The notes beneath the pieces were generated by a model. It was not told the origin of the DNA and searched no databases. It worked only from the letters and a program-made list of their open reading frames with translations. From positions 1 through 64,000 of the forward strand of contig CAKRYR010000007.1 of the NCBI GenBank assembly GCA_934432595.1: a stretch of DNA of 64,000 nt. Direction: 5' to 3'. Position 1 is the first letter of the stretch, and the number at the start of each line of letters is the position of its first letter. A program made the translations under genes and the position numbers. Source of the stretch: an uncultured Lachnospiraceae bacterium. GTDB taxonomy: Bacteria; Bacillota; Clostridia; Lachnospirales; Lachnospiraceae. Shown here in pieces: positions 44,526 through 54,324 of the stretch.

Positions 44526-45134
44526 TTAAACCTTTCCTATTACTTTCAATGCCATTTTAACAATATTTCCACTTGAGATACTATCATCAATATCTAGACT
44601 TCTCACTGCCTTAAGGGCATCTGTACTTGAATATCCTAAAGCGACCAATGCCTCAACTGCATCTTGTGCTTCACTATTGTTTCTAACCGATGTCTGCATA
44701 ACATTATTGGATTTCTTTTCAAATGCCTCTTGTAAATCAAATTTATCTTTTAATTCTAATATTAATTTACTTGCTGTCTTAAGCCCAATTCCCGGTGCTT
44801 TTGAAATTGCCTTAGCATCATCTGATAAAACTGCGAATCTCAAATCATCCGCAGATAACGTTGATAAAATAGCCAATCCACCTTTAGGACCTATTCCACT
44901 AACTGATATTACTCTTTTAAAAATATCTAATTCATCTTTTGTAAGAAATCCGTATAAACTTACATCATCTTCCTTAACATTCATATAAGTATATATCTTA
45001 ATTTTACTTCCAATCTCTCTTACATTTTCAATAACACTAACTGGAACGTTCACTCCATATCCTATTCCATTTACCTCTACTACTATAGAGTCTATATCTA
45101 CTTCTGCCAGTGTTCCATTTAAATATTTAATCAT
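44526..45134 (-). CDS. ruvA: Holliday junction DNA-binding protein RuvA
   Basis: RuvA tetramers hold the four-way junction for RuvB. N-terminal OB domain MIKYLNGTLAEVDIDSIVVEV, helix-hairpin-helix motifs in VSGIGPKGGLAILS and APGIGLKTASKLI, and the RuvB-binding C-terminal domain EALVALGYSSTDALKAVRS. A frame extension to 45167 is possible, but GGAGG seven bases before ATG 45134 fits the conserved start (202 aa). Confidence 0.97.
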   Translation of the reverse strand: MIKYLNGTLAEVDIDSIVVEVNGIGYGVNVPVSVIENVREIGSKIKIYTYMNVKEDDVSLYGFLTKDELDIFKRVISVSGIGPKGGLAILSTLSADDLRFAVLSDDAKAISKAPGIGLKTASKLILELKDKFDLQEAFEKKSNNVMQTSVRNNSEAQDAVEALVALGYSSTDALKAVRSLDIDDSISSGNIVKMALKVIGKV

Positions 45135-45200
45135 TGTAATCCTCCGTTCCAAAGCGTTTAAATTCAAATATTAATTCTGCCATCAATGCTCATTTCTATG

Positions 45201-46763
45201 TTATAAAAGCGTTTGAAACAAATTAATTATAGGTTGAATCAACTTAATACGCAATGGTCTATTTAACCAATCCTCATAAGTTATTTCTATTGACTCATCT
45301 AGTGTTTTTAAAAAATCTTGTTTTATCGTGTTAACAATCTTTTTATCACACATCCAAGCACCGATTTCATAATGTAAATAAAAACTTCTATAATCCATAT
45401 TTATACTACCTACAACTGCAGACATATCATTAATAATTGTCTTGGCATGTATAAATCCTGGCTTGTACTCATATATTTTAACACCAGCTTTTAATAACTT
45501 ACCATAATTATAATTAGTTAATAACTTAACTGTCTTTTTATCTGGAATAAATGGTGTAATAATTCTAACGTCAATTCCACTACTTGCTGCAACTATAAGT
45601 TCATTAATCATATTTTCCTCTATAATAAGATACGGTGTTGTTATATATAAGAACTTTTGTGCTCCTGTCATCATTAATCTATACAAATTTTCAATAGGAT
45701 TATCAGGATTATTGGCAGGTCCATCAGAAATTATATGACAAAATGAATTATTTTCTTTAAATTTTTTACTTGGCATATATTTTCTATAATCTACGGTGCT
45801 ATCATCACCTGAAATGTCCCACATTTTTAGAAATGTAGTTGATAATCCCCATACTGCCTCTCCTTCAATCCTAACAGCAGTATCTTTCCATTTACCAAAC
45901 CTTCTATAAATATTAGCATACTCATCAGCAATATTTATACCACCTGTATAACCAATATTACCATCTATAACTAGTATTTTTTGATGTGATCTATAATTAA
46001 AATATAACTTGTCTAAGTATTTATGTATAGGATTAAAAACTCTGACCTCAAATCCTTCATCTTCTAAATCAGTCTTAAAATACTTATTAGTTCTAAACAT
46101 TGAGCCAAAATCATCATATAAAAATTTAACTTCAACACCCTCGTTTATTTTTTCTATCAAAGCTTCATGAAATCTATCCCATAAAGTTCCTTCAGCAACA
46201 ATAAAAAACTCAATTAAAATGAATTTCTCAGCATTTTTAATATCCTCTAACATCGCATCAAAAACCTTTTCTCCCATAGGCAAATATTCAAGAGAATTAT
46301 TTTTATATAACGGAAGTTTTTCTGAGGATAAATAATCCGATGTACGTTTAAGTAATGGATATTCCTCATTAAATGATTCTTTCGCCTTTTTTTCATCTTT
46401 CATATATTTATATGCTGTTTTAAACTTAGCATTTATTTTATCATTTTCTTTTTTATTATTATTTCCTCCCCATAATACATATAAAATATGTCCCGTTATA
46501 GGCATTATTAATATAATAGAAATCCAACCAATTTTAAAAGATGTAGCACTATTTCCATTAACCAACGTTATAATAACTATAAGACTGGCAATTTCTAATA
46601 AGAAGTAAAAAAATACAGTATACTTTGTCATAGCCAAAGATAATGAAAAAATAAACACTATCTGTGCTAATACAAGTAAAGCAACTATAACCGCTCTTAA
46701 TATTCCACTTACATATATATTTCCATAGGTTTTATCGGGCTTTCTTAACTTCTTTTGACTCAT
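45201..46763 (-). CDS. cls: Cardiolipin synthase
   Basis: Joins two phosphatidylglycerol molecules into cardiolipin at the membrane. Two N-terminal membrane helices (about 12-60) precede two phospholipase-D HKD motifs: HQKILVIDGNIGYTGGIN and HAKTIINDMSAVVGSINMD. Length 520 aa is typical for ClsA-like enzymes. It lies between the YprB-like nuclease gene and ruvA on the same strand, without an obvious functional link. Confidence 0.94.
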   Translation of the reverse strand: MSQKKLRKPDKTYGNIYVSGILRAVIVALLVLAQIVFIFSLSLAMTKYTVFFYFLLEIASLIVIITLVNGNSATSFKIGWISIILIMPITGHILYVLWGGNNNKKENDKINAKFKTAYKYMKDEKKAKESFNEEYPLLKRTSDYLSSEKLPLYKNNSLEYLPMGEKVFDAMLEDIKNAEKFILIEFFIVAEGTLWDRFHEALIEKINEGVEVKFLYDDFGSMFRTNKYFKTDLEDEGFEVRVFNPIHKYLDKLYFNYRSHQKILVIDGNIGYTGGINIADEYANIYRRFGKWKDTAVRIEGEAVWGLSTTFLKMWDISGDDSTVDYRKYMPSKKFKENNSFCHIISDGPANNPDNPIENLYRLMMTGAQKFLYITTPYLIIEENMINELIVAASSGIDVRIITPFIPDKKTVKLLTNYNYGKLLKAGVKIYEYKPGFIHAKTIINDMSAVVGSINMDYRSFYLHYEIGAWMCDKKIVNTIKQDFLKTLDESIEITYEDWLNRPLRIKLIQPIINLFQTLL

Positions 46764-46850
46764 CCATTATTCACCTTCTCATTCTCCAACATCATTTTAT
46801 CATTCTAACATATTAGCATATTAAATGCAAATGTTTGTTCTGTTTTTTAA

Positions 46851-48005
46851 TCAATGTACATTTAATTTTGCAATATTCATATTTTTTATCACAGTCTTTC
46901 CATATAAATCAATATTTTCATTATTTTTTAAAATATTAGATAACTGATATGCACTTTCACTACTATCATAACTTTCCTTAAATTTGGGAACATTCATTGT
47001 AGAAAATGCTGGCACAAACCTATCATCCTTCTTAATATAACAATTCGTAGGTTTGGCTTGCTCCCTATATTCCTTATCTACAAATTTTGCTACGCTTTTA
47101 TGAATTGCCATATCTTCATTTATCAAATAATAATAATTCTTATAATCTGGATAAAAATATTTTAAATTTCTATCAAATATAGGAACTATAACTCTTATTT
47201 TATTCAACTCATCTAAACAAGCATTATTATCATTGTCATCAATTATAACTCTGCATTTTTCCTCTTCTACAATTATTTTTTCCTTCAATGGTATATAATA
47301 ATCAGTATAATAATTTATCATTAAGGTATCTTTTTCTAATCTATAATTATCAAAAATAACATTTCCACTAAGTAACTCATCTAAATACTTAATCTTAGAT
47401 ACCTCAAGTAAATCAATTATATCCTCCTCATTATGAAGTAATAAATCATTTTTTAAAATATTACTTTTTTCAAAGTTTTCTTTTAACTTTTCTAAGGAAA
47501 ACACCTTAATAAACTCCTTATAAGTATCAATTAATTCCTTCCCCGAATACTTATCCTCTCTTATTATACCCAAATATTTTTCAACCGTAACCAACTTACA
47601 ATTTTGTAATTTCAATAACCCCTTATACTTCCTAGCTATAGTATATAAATCTATACTTTCAATATTATCAAAATTATAATTTAAAGAGTACTGTTCAATC
47701 TTCTTTTTTATATAAGGTATATCAAAACCATTTCCATTGTAATGAATCAAGTATTTTCTCGCATCTAATAATTCAAAAAAAGTCTTTATTAAACTAACCT
47801 CATCATCACATTCATCTGCAAACCATTGTTCAAACTTCCATGAATCCTTTTCAAAATAAACAACTCCAATAAGATATAATACACTATTAATAGCAGATAA
47901 ACCTGTAGTTTCAATATCAAAAAACACTATATCTTCATCATTAAAACCAAACCTATCAAACCTAAATGCCGGTCTAACATCTAAACACTTCTTAATTACT
48001 TCCAT
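46851..48005 (-). CDS. YprB-like ribonuclease H-fold exonuclease
   Basis: The N-terminal 170 residues have a DEDD-type exonuclease fold: VFFDIETTGLSAINS (first Asp/Glu pair), LIHYNGNGFDIPYIKKK (second Asp) and LLLHNEEDIIDLLEVSK (last Asp). The remaining about 210 residues have no recognised domain but resemble the C-part of Bacillus YprB, which often includes TPR-like helices. The substrate is unknown. The frame opens at a TTG (48017); ATG 48005 with GGAGAAGG is the better start (384 aa). Confidence 0.8.
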   Translation of the reverse strand: MEVIKKCLDVRPAFRFDRFGFNDEDIVFFDIETTGLSAINSVLYLIGVVYFEKDSWKFEQWFADECDDEVSLIKTFFELLDARKYLIHYNGNGFDIPYIKKKIEQYSLNYNFDNIESIDLYTIARKYKGLLKLQNCKLVTVEKYLGIIREDKYSGKELIDTYKEFIKVFSLEKLKENFEKSNILKNDLLLHNEEDIIDLLEVSKIKYLDELLSGNVIFDNYRLEKDTLMINYYTDYYIPLKEKIIVEEEKCRVIIDDNDNNACLDELNKIRVIVPIFDRNLKYFYPDYKNYYYLINEDMAIHKSVAKFVDKEYREQAKPTNCYIKKDDRFVPAFSTMNVPKFKESYDSSESAYQLSNILKNNENIDLYGKTVIKNMNIAKLNVH

Positions 48006-48128
48006 AACCTTCTCCAATCAAAGTTATATAATAACACTATTTACTAGCCTAATACAAATACCAAATTACATTTATCACCATGATACTACAAAAAATTCCA
48101 AATAGCAAAATAAACTTTAAGCTAATAA

Positions 48129-51100
48129 TTAGACACCTTTTTCAATAAATAGATTTTCTTTATAATTAACCATTACAGTAAATTGTTCAGTTTGACCAGC
48201 CATATTTTTTGCTTCTATAAGAACCTTATTCATACCTTTGTTTAATTTAACTTTTGTAGCAAATGGTACTTTTATCACTTGGTCTTCTGTTGATGTTTTA
48301 CCATATAAATTAGAATAAATATTATCATTATTAACGTTAATAGAGTTTATCGAAATATATGATGATATTTCACCTCTTAATTCAATTATATCTTTAGCTG
48401 TTGTAATAATATCATTTTTACCTATTTTAATATTAGATGTATCTAATAAAATGCTAATCTCATCATAGTATAATGATTTATAAAATTCATACTCTGTGCC
48501 CTTAATAGTTGTAACAAACTTAAACAAATTCATACCTTTTTTTATTGGAACAATCACACTATATTCTTTCGTAGATGGGTCAATTTCAACTACTTGATTG
48601 CCTAATTTTAATGACTCTACTTCACTTGATACTTTACCACTTACGGTATATGTTCCATCTGAATTAAACTTATCTTTTAAAACTATAGCTTCCTTATCAT
48701 AAAATGTTAAAGCCTCTCCTTCTGTAATAATATTATATGGATATTTCAATATGTTCTTATATACATTAACATTTATTGAAGAGGAATTACCATTCTTATC
48801 TTGAACATTAATATCAAATACTGTAATATAATCAATTTTCTTAAATGATATAGTATATAATCCATTACCTTCATTTACAACTTTCACATTTTCTGTTGAA
48901 CCAGAATTTAAAGCTAAAGCAAATGAATTCTCATCTAAATTCTCATCTTCAACTTTAACTTGAATATTAAACTTATTAGCGTTAATAAATTTTTTCTTCA
49001 ATAAAATAGCTACATTATCTTTGTTAACAACCATTTTTTTGATTCTTTTGTTTTCTACTACACTAATAACTGGTGCTGTTTTATCCGTATTTTCAGATAT
49101 TATATTATCATTGCTGTCATTTGCATCTTCCTTAACTTTATCTGAGACAAATACTTCATTACCAGCTTTATCCTCAAACATAAATGTAACTTTACTATCT
49201 GCAATATTTCCAAGATTTACTTCATATTCACCATATTCATTAATCTTAGTATCAACTAGCTTATTAGTATAAGTTGCTTTCTTAGTTACATTTCCTTGCT
49301 TATACTCTGTATCTAAATAATAATTTGGTGATATACCTATATCATCACTTACCTTAAATGTAACTATTGTATCATTATTTTCTTCTCTAACCTCATATTT
49401 CTCAACAGTAGGCTTAGTTATATCTATTTTAACTGGCATAGTAATAATTTGTGGTAATGAATTTTCAAATATTTTAGACTCAATTTGAATATAATATTGA
49501 CCTTCATTAGCATTTACATATTTTCCTTTAGTTGAATCATATACTTTACCATCCCAGTAAACATATCCTTTCTTTGCAATTAAATTAAAATCATCATACT
49601 TAAATGGAAGACTTAATAACTCTTTATACATATACCCATTTAGTAAAATCATCTTTCTAGAATTAATATCTTTAGCCAATGTTCTAATCTTATTTTTATT
49701 ACTATCTAATACATAAATATTAGTATAATTTGAACTTCTTAAATTCGTTGTACTTGGAACAACTTTGTCACATATTCCATCCTTATTTGGTGAAAATGCC
49801 ACCTTTTCTCCATCATATACTTCCTTATCTACATAACAATTAGAGCCATCAGTTTCTGTCATTGTAACATCTGCAATAATATCTCCTTTTGTAGTATTAT
49901 CAATTTTTCTTAATAATAAAATATATACATCTGTTTTGTATTCATTAGGAAATTCTTTTTCAAAATTCTTAAATGCAGTATTTTTATCAAATCCATATAC
50001 CATAGTTACTAAATCTGCCATGTCTAATAACGAATATTCAACCATATTATCTGTTTCAATATTTAGTGTAAATGTATTTAAGTCACTTGCATTAATAATA
50101 CCTACTCCATATCCATTAGAAACATTTTTTATGGCTTTTGTTTTACCTGGCTTTATATAGCTAAATAAACCAAATGGTTTTCTTTTAGCTTTTGAAGCAA
50201 ATTTAGTAATTTCTTCTTTATCTCCACATAAAGCTTTTTTTGTAATACCACTTTTTAATAACACATCATATACAGATTTTCCTAAATTATTTTTTACTTT
50301 ATCAAGTTTCTCATCCACTGATAATTCTTCGTCATCATAATCATCTGTATCATCATTTTCGTCATCATCCCAATCCTCTATTTCATATTTTTCTTTTATA
50401 TATTCAGTACCGTAGAATTTATTAGTATTTACATCTTCCTTTAAACCTGTTTTTGACTGAAGCTCTTCTCCAAAGTATTCTTCTAATATACTTTCATCTT
50501 CATCATATATTGATTTATCAATAATTGTTTCTTCTGACCAATCTCCATAGAAACCTAATACCGGCAATCCTATGTTCTCTACACCTTGTCCTTCAAAGCT
50601 AATAAAGCTTTCTACATATTGATTATTTGCAAATTTATCACTTAGCTTAACAACACCTGTAACGTTCACACTTCCTTTCGCTGGAACTTTTACATTAGTT
50701 GTATCAAATGTAATAAAAGAGCCTTCAACTGGTTCTATTCCATAATAATTATCTTCTTCTTCATTTACAGTCACATCAGTATAAACCTGAGAATTATTCA
50801 ATATATAAGAAGCTTCTTTATCACCATAATTTTTTAATGTAATAGTAAATTTCTTCTCATTTTTAGTCATTTCCTTAAGTTCTACTTTAGCATTTCCATT
50901 GACTGTTGCAATTACATCAGTGCTAACTGCACCATACACATCTACCATGCCTGCACCTTGATATCTAACTGAATATGGTACATTTCTCTCTTTATCAACT
51001 ATTGGATCAGCTGTATTCATTAAACAATTTTTTAAGTATAAATTTAATTCTTTACCTTCTAATCCTAATTGTCTTTCATTAATTGCACTTTTTAATACTG

Positions 51101-52472
51101 CTGTACAACCTGCTGTAAATGGTGAAGCCATTGATGTTCCACTCATTAAAGTATATTGATCCTTACCGTCTAATGTAGAATTAATATCAACACCTGGAGC
51201 TGCTATCTCTGGTTTTAAAGTTAAATCTGTTGCTGGTCCCCAAGAAGAGAAAAATGCCATTCCTGAGTTTATTGTATCTGCTGCTGCAACTGATAAACTA
51301 GTTTTTGCTGTTGAAGGACTATGCACAGTAGAAGTATCTTTTCTTTCTAATAAATTATCTACATAATTTAGTCCTGAACTTGTTCCTGAGTTGGCAGCTG
51401 AAATACAACACACAACGCCTGCATCAGAAGCCTTATTTACAGCTTGTTGCATGTATTCAATATCATTCATAGCCACAATATCTGTACCTAAACTCATATT
51501 AATTACATCCGCACCTAATTTTACTGCATCTTCTATAGCTCTAATTAACATATCTGTAAAACATACTTTTTCAGTCTCATCTGACAATTTCATACCTATT
51601 ATTTGAGCATTCTTTGCCACACCTTTTATTTTTCCATTTGCAGCTACCATACCTGCTACATGATAACCATGGCATATATTTGCTTTATAAGCACCATATT
51701 GTTCTAAATTCTTAATAAGACTGTCATTTTCACAACAATCATAAGCATATACAAAAGGAACTTTATCTGTCTTATATGCACCATGCCCTAATAATTTAAT
51801 CTTTTCTTCCCATTCTTCTTTAGTATACTTAGTCTTAACTCCTTCATCTAATACCATATCTTGATGTTCATAATTTACACCTGTATCTATAACTGCTACA
51901 ACTGTTCCTTCACCTGTATATCCATATTCTTCAGATTCCCATTCTTGTGAAACTGTAGTTTTTTGTACTGCATCCTCCATCTGTGGTTCATATGTACTTG
52001 ATTCATATACAGACTCAACCCCAGATAATTTTGCTAGTTCTTTCATTTCTTTTCTTGTAGCATTAATAGAAAATGAGTTCACTAAATAAGCTGTCTGACT
52101 AGCCACTTTATTACCAGTTATCTTCTCAGCCTTTTTTATAATATCTTCTTGAGAATCAAGAATTTTATTCTCTTGTTTTTTAAGTTTCTTGGAATACTCT
52201 GTAGTAGAATCATCAACAGTATCCATAACTGAATCTTTCTTTAGACTTACAACTACTCTAACTGTCTCATTCTCATCGCCATCTTCATTCATATTTACTG
52301 ATAGCATTTCTTCATTTCTCTTAGTAATTAGACGTTCCTTAGCAGTTGTCTGCTCCTTAGCAGAAACCTTATTAGAATCAAATTTAAATAGAAAACTACC
52401 TGCAGCTAAACTTGCAACTAATGTTGATGCAACAACTGCATAACCAACCCTTTTACTTAACAACTTTGTCAT
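48129..52472 (-). CDS. Very large secreted subtilisin-like serine protease (lactocepin/C5a-peptidase type)
   Basis: Signal peptide at 1-38 (ending KVSAKE), an I9-type propeptide (about 70-160), then an S8 catalytic domain: Asp196 in VVAVIDTGVNYEH, His268 in NICHGYHVAGM, oxyanion Asn361 in CISAANSG and Ser447 in LMSGTSMASPF. A Fn3-like domain (about 530-640) and at least four further beta repeats follow up to the C-terminus. A very acidic loop (EDWDDDENDDTDDYDDEE) lies near 725. There is no LPXTG or membrane anchor; it ends IEKGV, so it is free or held by the beta domains. Length 1447 aa, similar to lactocepins. GAGGAGG precedes the ATG and a strong promoter is upstream. It probably degrades extracellular protein. 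Confidence 0.93.
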   Translation of the reverse strand: MTKLLSKRVGYAVVASTLVASLAAGSFLFKFDSNKVSAKEQTTAKERLITKRNEEMLSVNMNEDGDENETVRVVVSLKKDSVMDTVDDSTTEYSKKLKKQENKILDSQEDIIKKAEKITGNKVASQTAYLVNSFSINATRKEMKELAKLSGVESVYESSTYEPQMEDAVQKTTVSQEWESEEYGYTGEGTVVAVIDTGVNYEHQDMVLDEGVKTKYTKEEWEEKIKLLGHGAYKTDKVPFVYAYDCCENDSLIKNLEQYGAYKANICHGYHVAGMVAANGKIKGVAKNAQIIGMKLSDETEKVCFTDMLIRAIEDAVKLGADVINMSLGTDIVAMNDIEYMQQAVNKASDAGVVCCISAANSGTSSGLNYVDNLLERKDTSTVHSPSTAKTSLSVAAADTINSGMAFFSSWGPATDLTLKPEIAAPGVDINSTLDGKDQYTLMSGTSMASPFTAGCTAVLKSAINERQLGLEGKELNLYLKNCLMNTADPIVDKERNVPYSVRYQGAGMVDVYGAVSTDVIATVNGNAKVELKEMTKNEKKFTITLKNYGDKEASYILNNSQVYTDVTVNEEEDNYYGIEPVEGSFITFDTTNVKVPAKGSVNVTGVVKLSDKFANNQYVESFISFEGQGVENIGLPVLGFYGDWSEETIIDKSIYDEDESILEEYFGEELQSKTGLKEDVNTNKFYGTEYIKEKYEIEDWDDDENDDTDDYDDEELSVDEKLDKVKNNLGKSVYDVLLKSGITKKALCGDKEEITKFASKAKRKPFGLFSYIKPGKTKAIKNVSNGYGVGIINASDLNTFTLNIETDNMVEYSLLDMADLVTMVYGFDKNTAFKNFEKEFPNEYKTDVYILLLRKIDNTTKGDIIADVTMTETDGSNCYVDKEVYDGEKVAFSPNKDGICDKVVPSTTNLRSSNYTNIYVLDSNKNKIRTLAKDINSRKMILLNGYMYKELLSLPFKYDDFNLIAKKGYVYWDGKVYDSTKGKYVNANEGQYYIQIESKIFENSLPQIITMPVKIDITKPTVEKYEVREENNDTIVTFKVSDDIGISPNYYLDTEYKQGNVTKKATYTNKLVDTKINEYGEYEVNLGNIADSKVTFMFEDKAGNEVFVSDKVKEDANDSNDNIISENTDKTAPVISVVENKRIKKMVVNKDNVAILLKKKFINANKFNIQVKVEDENLDENSFALALNSGSTENVKVVNEGNGLYTISFKKIDYITVFDINVQDKNGNSSSINVNVYKNILKYPYNIITEGEALTFYDKEAIVLKDKFNSDGTYTVSGKVSSEVESLKLGNQVVEIDPSTKEYSVIVPIKKGMNLFKFVTTIKGTEYEFYKSLYYDEISILLDTSNIKIGKNDIITTAKDIIELRGEISSYISINSINVNNDNIYSNLYGKTSTEDQVIKVPFATKVKLNKGMNKVLIEAKNMAGQTEQFTVMVNYKENLFIEKGV

Positions 52473-52549
52473 TAAAAATCCTCCTCATAATTCTTAGATG
52501 GAGAATCAATACATCCCATATTAATGCAAAAAATTACCCATCAAATGCC

Positions 52550-52578
52550 ATTATATATTTCTAAAATTCTTTCTTCAA
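52550..52578 (-). promoter_or_regulatory. Promoter of the subtilase gene
   Basis: The minus strand has TTGAAG, 17 bases, TATAAT, giving a leader of about 70 nt. Confidence 0.75.
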
Positions 52579-52631
52579 TAAAAAATTATTTTTTTTAGAT
52601 TTTTTTAATATTATATCTCATTTATATTTCT

Positions 52632-52666
52632 GCTGTGCTTCGCTTTTCCACTGAGCTACACATCCC
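52632..52666 (-). pseudogene. 5' half of a tRNA gene (remnant)
   Basis: On the minus strand, GGGATGTGTAGCTCAGTGG followed by AAAAGC reads as the acceptor strand plus D-arm of a tRNA. After about 35 bases the match ends: no anticodon arm, T-arm or complementary ACATCCC follows. It lies just upstream of the subtilase promoter and downstream of the rpmF terminator. Confidence 0.5.
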
Positions 52667-52679
52667 AATGGAACGTTTA

Positions 52680-52717
52680 AATATAATAAGAAATGCGACG
52701 CAATTTCTTATTATATT
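52680..52717. repeat. 15-bp perfect inverted repeat
   Basis: AATATAATAAGAAAT at 52680-52694 is complementary to 52703-52717, with loop GCGACGCA. It is one base before the rpmF terminator hairpin; function unknown. Confidence 0.7.
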
Positions 52718-52753
52718 AAAAAAGTAGCTAAACTCACGCTTAGCTACTTTTTT
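52718..52753. terminator. Bidirectional terminator after rpmF
   Basis: AAAAAAGTAGCTAA pairs with TTAGCTACTTTTTT across a seven-base loop. Both strands end in T-runs. It is about 40 bp past the rpmF stop. Confidence 0.88.
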
Positions 52754-52792
52754 GTTATAACAATGTATCCGGATAATCATTAACTCTATATA

Positions 52793-52972
52793 TTATTCAG
52801 CAGTTATGATTTCTTTCTTATTATATGAACCACAAGCCTTACATACTCTATGTGGTACCATAAGTTCTCCACACTTGCTACATTTAACTAGGTTTGGAGC
52901 ATCCATTTTCCAGTTTGCTCTACGACTATCTCTTCTTGCCTTTGAAGATTTATTTTTTGGACATATTGACAT
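52793..52972 (-). CDS. rpmF: 50S ribosomal protein L32
   Basis: The 59-residue protein begins MSICPKNKSSKARRDSRRAN and has a four-Cys zinc ribbon (CSKCGELMVPHRVCKACG), i.e. the zinc-binding C+ form. AAGGAGGTG six bases before ATG 52972 fixes the start; the frame could open 21 bases earlier. It follows ackA by 81 bp. In many Firmicutes a DUF177 (YceD-like) gene sits between these two, but there is no room for it here. Confidence 0.97.
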   Translation of the reverse strand: MSICPKNKSSKARRDSRRANWKMDAPNLVKCSKCGELMVPHRVCKACGSYNKKEIITAE

Positions 52973-53053
52973 GAATTGCACCTCCTTGTCCATTCTTATA
53001 AATTCGCACTCTTAGTATTATAACTATAACCCTATTATTTGTCAACTATAAAT

Positions 53054-54244
53054 TTATATTAGAGCTACAGTTTCACGAGCTATTGCAAGTTCCTCATTAG
53101 TTGGTATTACACATACCTTAACTTTTGAATCTGGAGTTGAGATGATAACTTCTTCTCCTCTTATAGCATTCTTTTCTTCATCTACAGTAATGCCTAAGAA
53201 AGTTAATCTATCTAATATCATATCTCTTATTAGACCATTATTTTCACCAACCCCTGCTGTAAATGTAATTGCATCTACACCATTCATTACTGCTGCATAT
53301 GAACCTATATACTTAGCAACTCTATATGCAAACATATCTAATGCTAATTTTGCTCTTTCATTTCCTTCCTGTGAACTAGCAACTAAATCTCTAAAATCAC
53401 TTGATATTCCTGACACACCAAGAACACCTGACTTCTTATTAAGTACTGTATTCATTTCATCTAAACTTAAGTTTTCTTTCTTTGCTACAAAATCGATAAT
53501 AGCTGGGTCAAGGTCACCACTTCTTGTTCCCATTATAAGACCTTCAAGTGGAGTAAGTCCCATACTAGTATCTACTGACTTACCATTAAGTACTGCGGAT
53601 ATACTTGAACCATTTCCTAAGTGACATACTATAACCTTAGAATTATTCTCATCTAATCCTGTAAGAGCTATTGTTCTCTTTGATACAAAGCTATGACTAG
53701 TTCCGTGAAAACCATATCTTCTTACTTTATATTTGTCATAATATTCATATGGCAAACCATACATATACGCTTCTTTAGGCATTGTTTGATGGAATGCAGT
53801 ATCAAATACAGCTACCATAGGTACACCTGGCATAAGTGCCTTACATGCATTAATTCCTATTAAGTTAGCTGGATTATGTAATGGTGCTAAATCATTACAT
53901 TCTTCAATAGCTTTCATAACTTCATCTGTAATAACTACTGATGAAGCGAATTTTTCTCCACCATGTACAACTCTATGTCCAACAGCTTTGATTTCACTAA
54001 GTGATGAAATTACACCATGCTCAGAATCTACTAAAGCTTCTAATACCATTTTAATAGCAACTTCATGGTTTTCCATAGGTGAAACTATCTCAACTTTTTC
54101 TCCACCTGCTGGAGTATGTTTTAAAGTACTTCCATCTATTCCAATTCTTTCACATAAACCAACTGCCAATACTTTTTCTGTGCTAGAATCAATTAATTGA
54201 TATTTTAATGATGAACTACCACAATTTACAACTAAAACGTTCAT
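53054..54244 (-). CDS. ackA: Acetate kinase
   Basis: Converts acetyl phosphate and ADP to acetate and ATP, the energy-yielding last step of acetate fermentation. Motifs: VLVVNCGSSSLKYQLI, GHRVVHGGEKF, FDTAFHQTMP, YGFHGTSHSFVS, and VCHLGNGSSISAV. The 396-residue length is typical. It is downstream of pta, gap 80 bp, so it forms the standard Pta-AckA pair. Confidence 0.98.
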   Translation of the reverse strand: MNVLVVNCGSSSLKYQLIDSSTEKVLAVGLCERIGIDGSTLKHTPAGGEKVEIVSPMENHEVAIKMVLEALVDSEHGVISSLSEIKAVGHRVVHGGEKFASSVVITDEVMKAIEECNDLAPLHNPANLIGINACKALMPGVPMVAVFDTAFHQTMPKEAYMYGLPYEYYDKYKVRRYGFHGTSHSFVSKRTIALTGLDENNSKVIVCHLGNGSSISAVLNGKSVDTSMGLTPLEGLIMGTRSGDLDPAIIDFVAKKENLSLDEMNTVLNKKSGVLGVSGISSDFRDLVASSQEGNERAKLALDMFAYRVAKYIGSYAAVMNGVDAITFTAGVGENNGLIRDMILDRLTFLGITVDEEKNAIRGEEVIISTPDSKVKVCVIPTNEELAIARETVALI

Positions 54245-54324
54245 TCTTTTTCCTCCTTGTTCTAGTAACGAATATATGGAAATTATTATGTATATATTTC
54301 ATTATATTCTTATATCTTTTTATA

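Noticed and set aside
53142..53624. 160-codon plus-strand frame within ackA
   Set aside because: Antisense shadow of a well-conserved gene, with no ribosome site. The same holds for other plus-strand frames over minus-strand genes.
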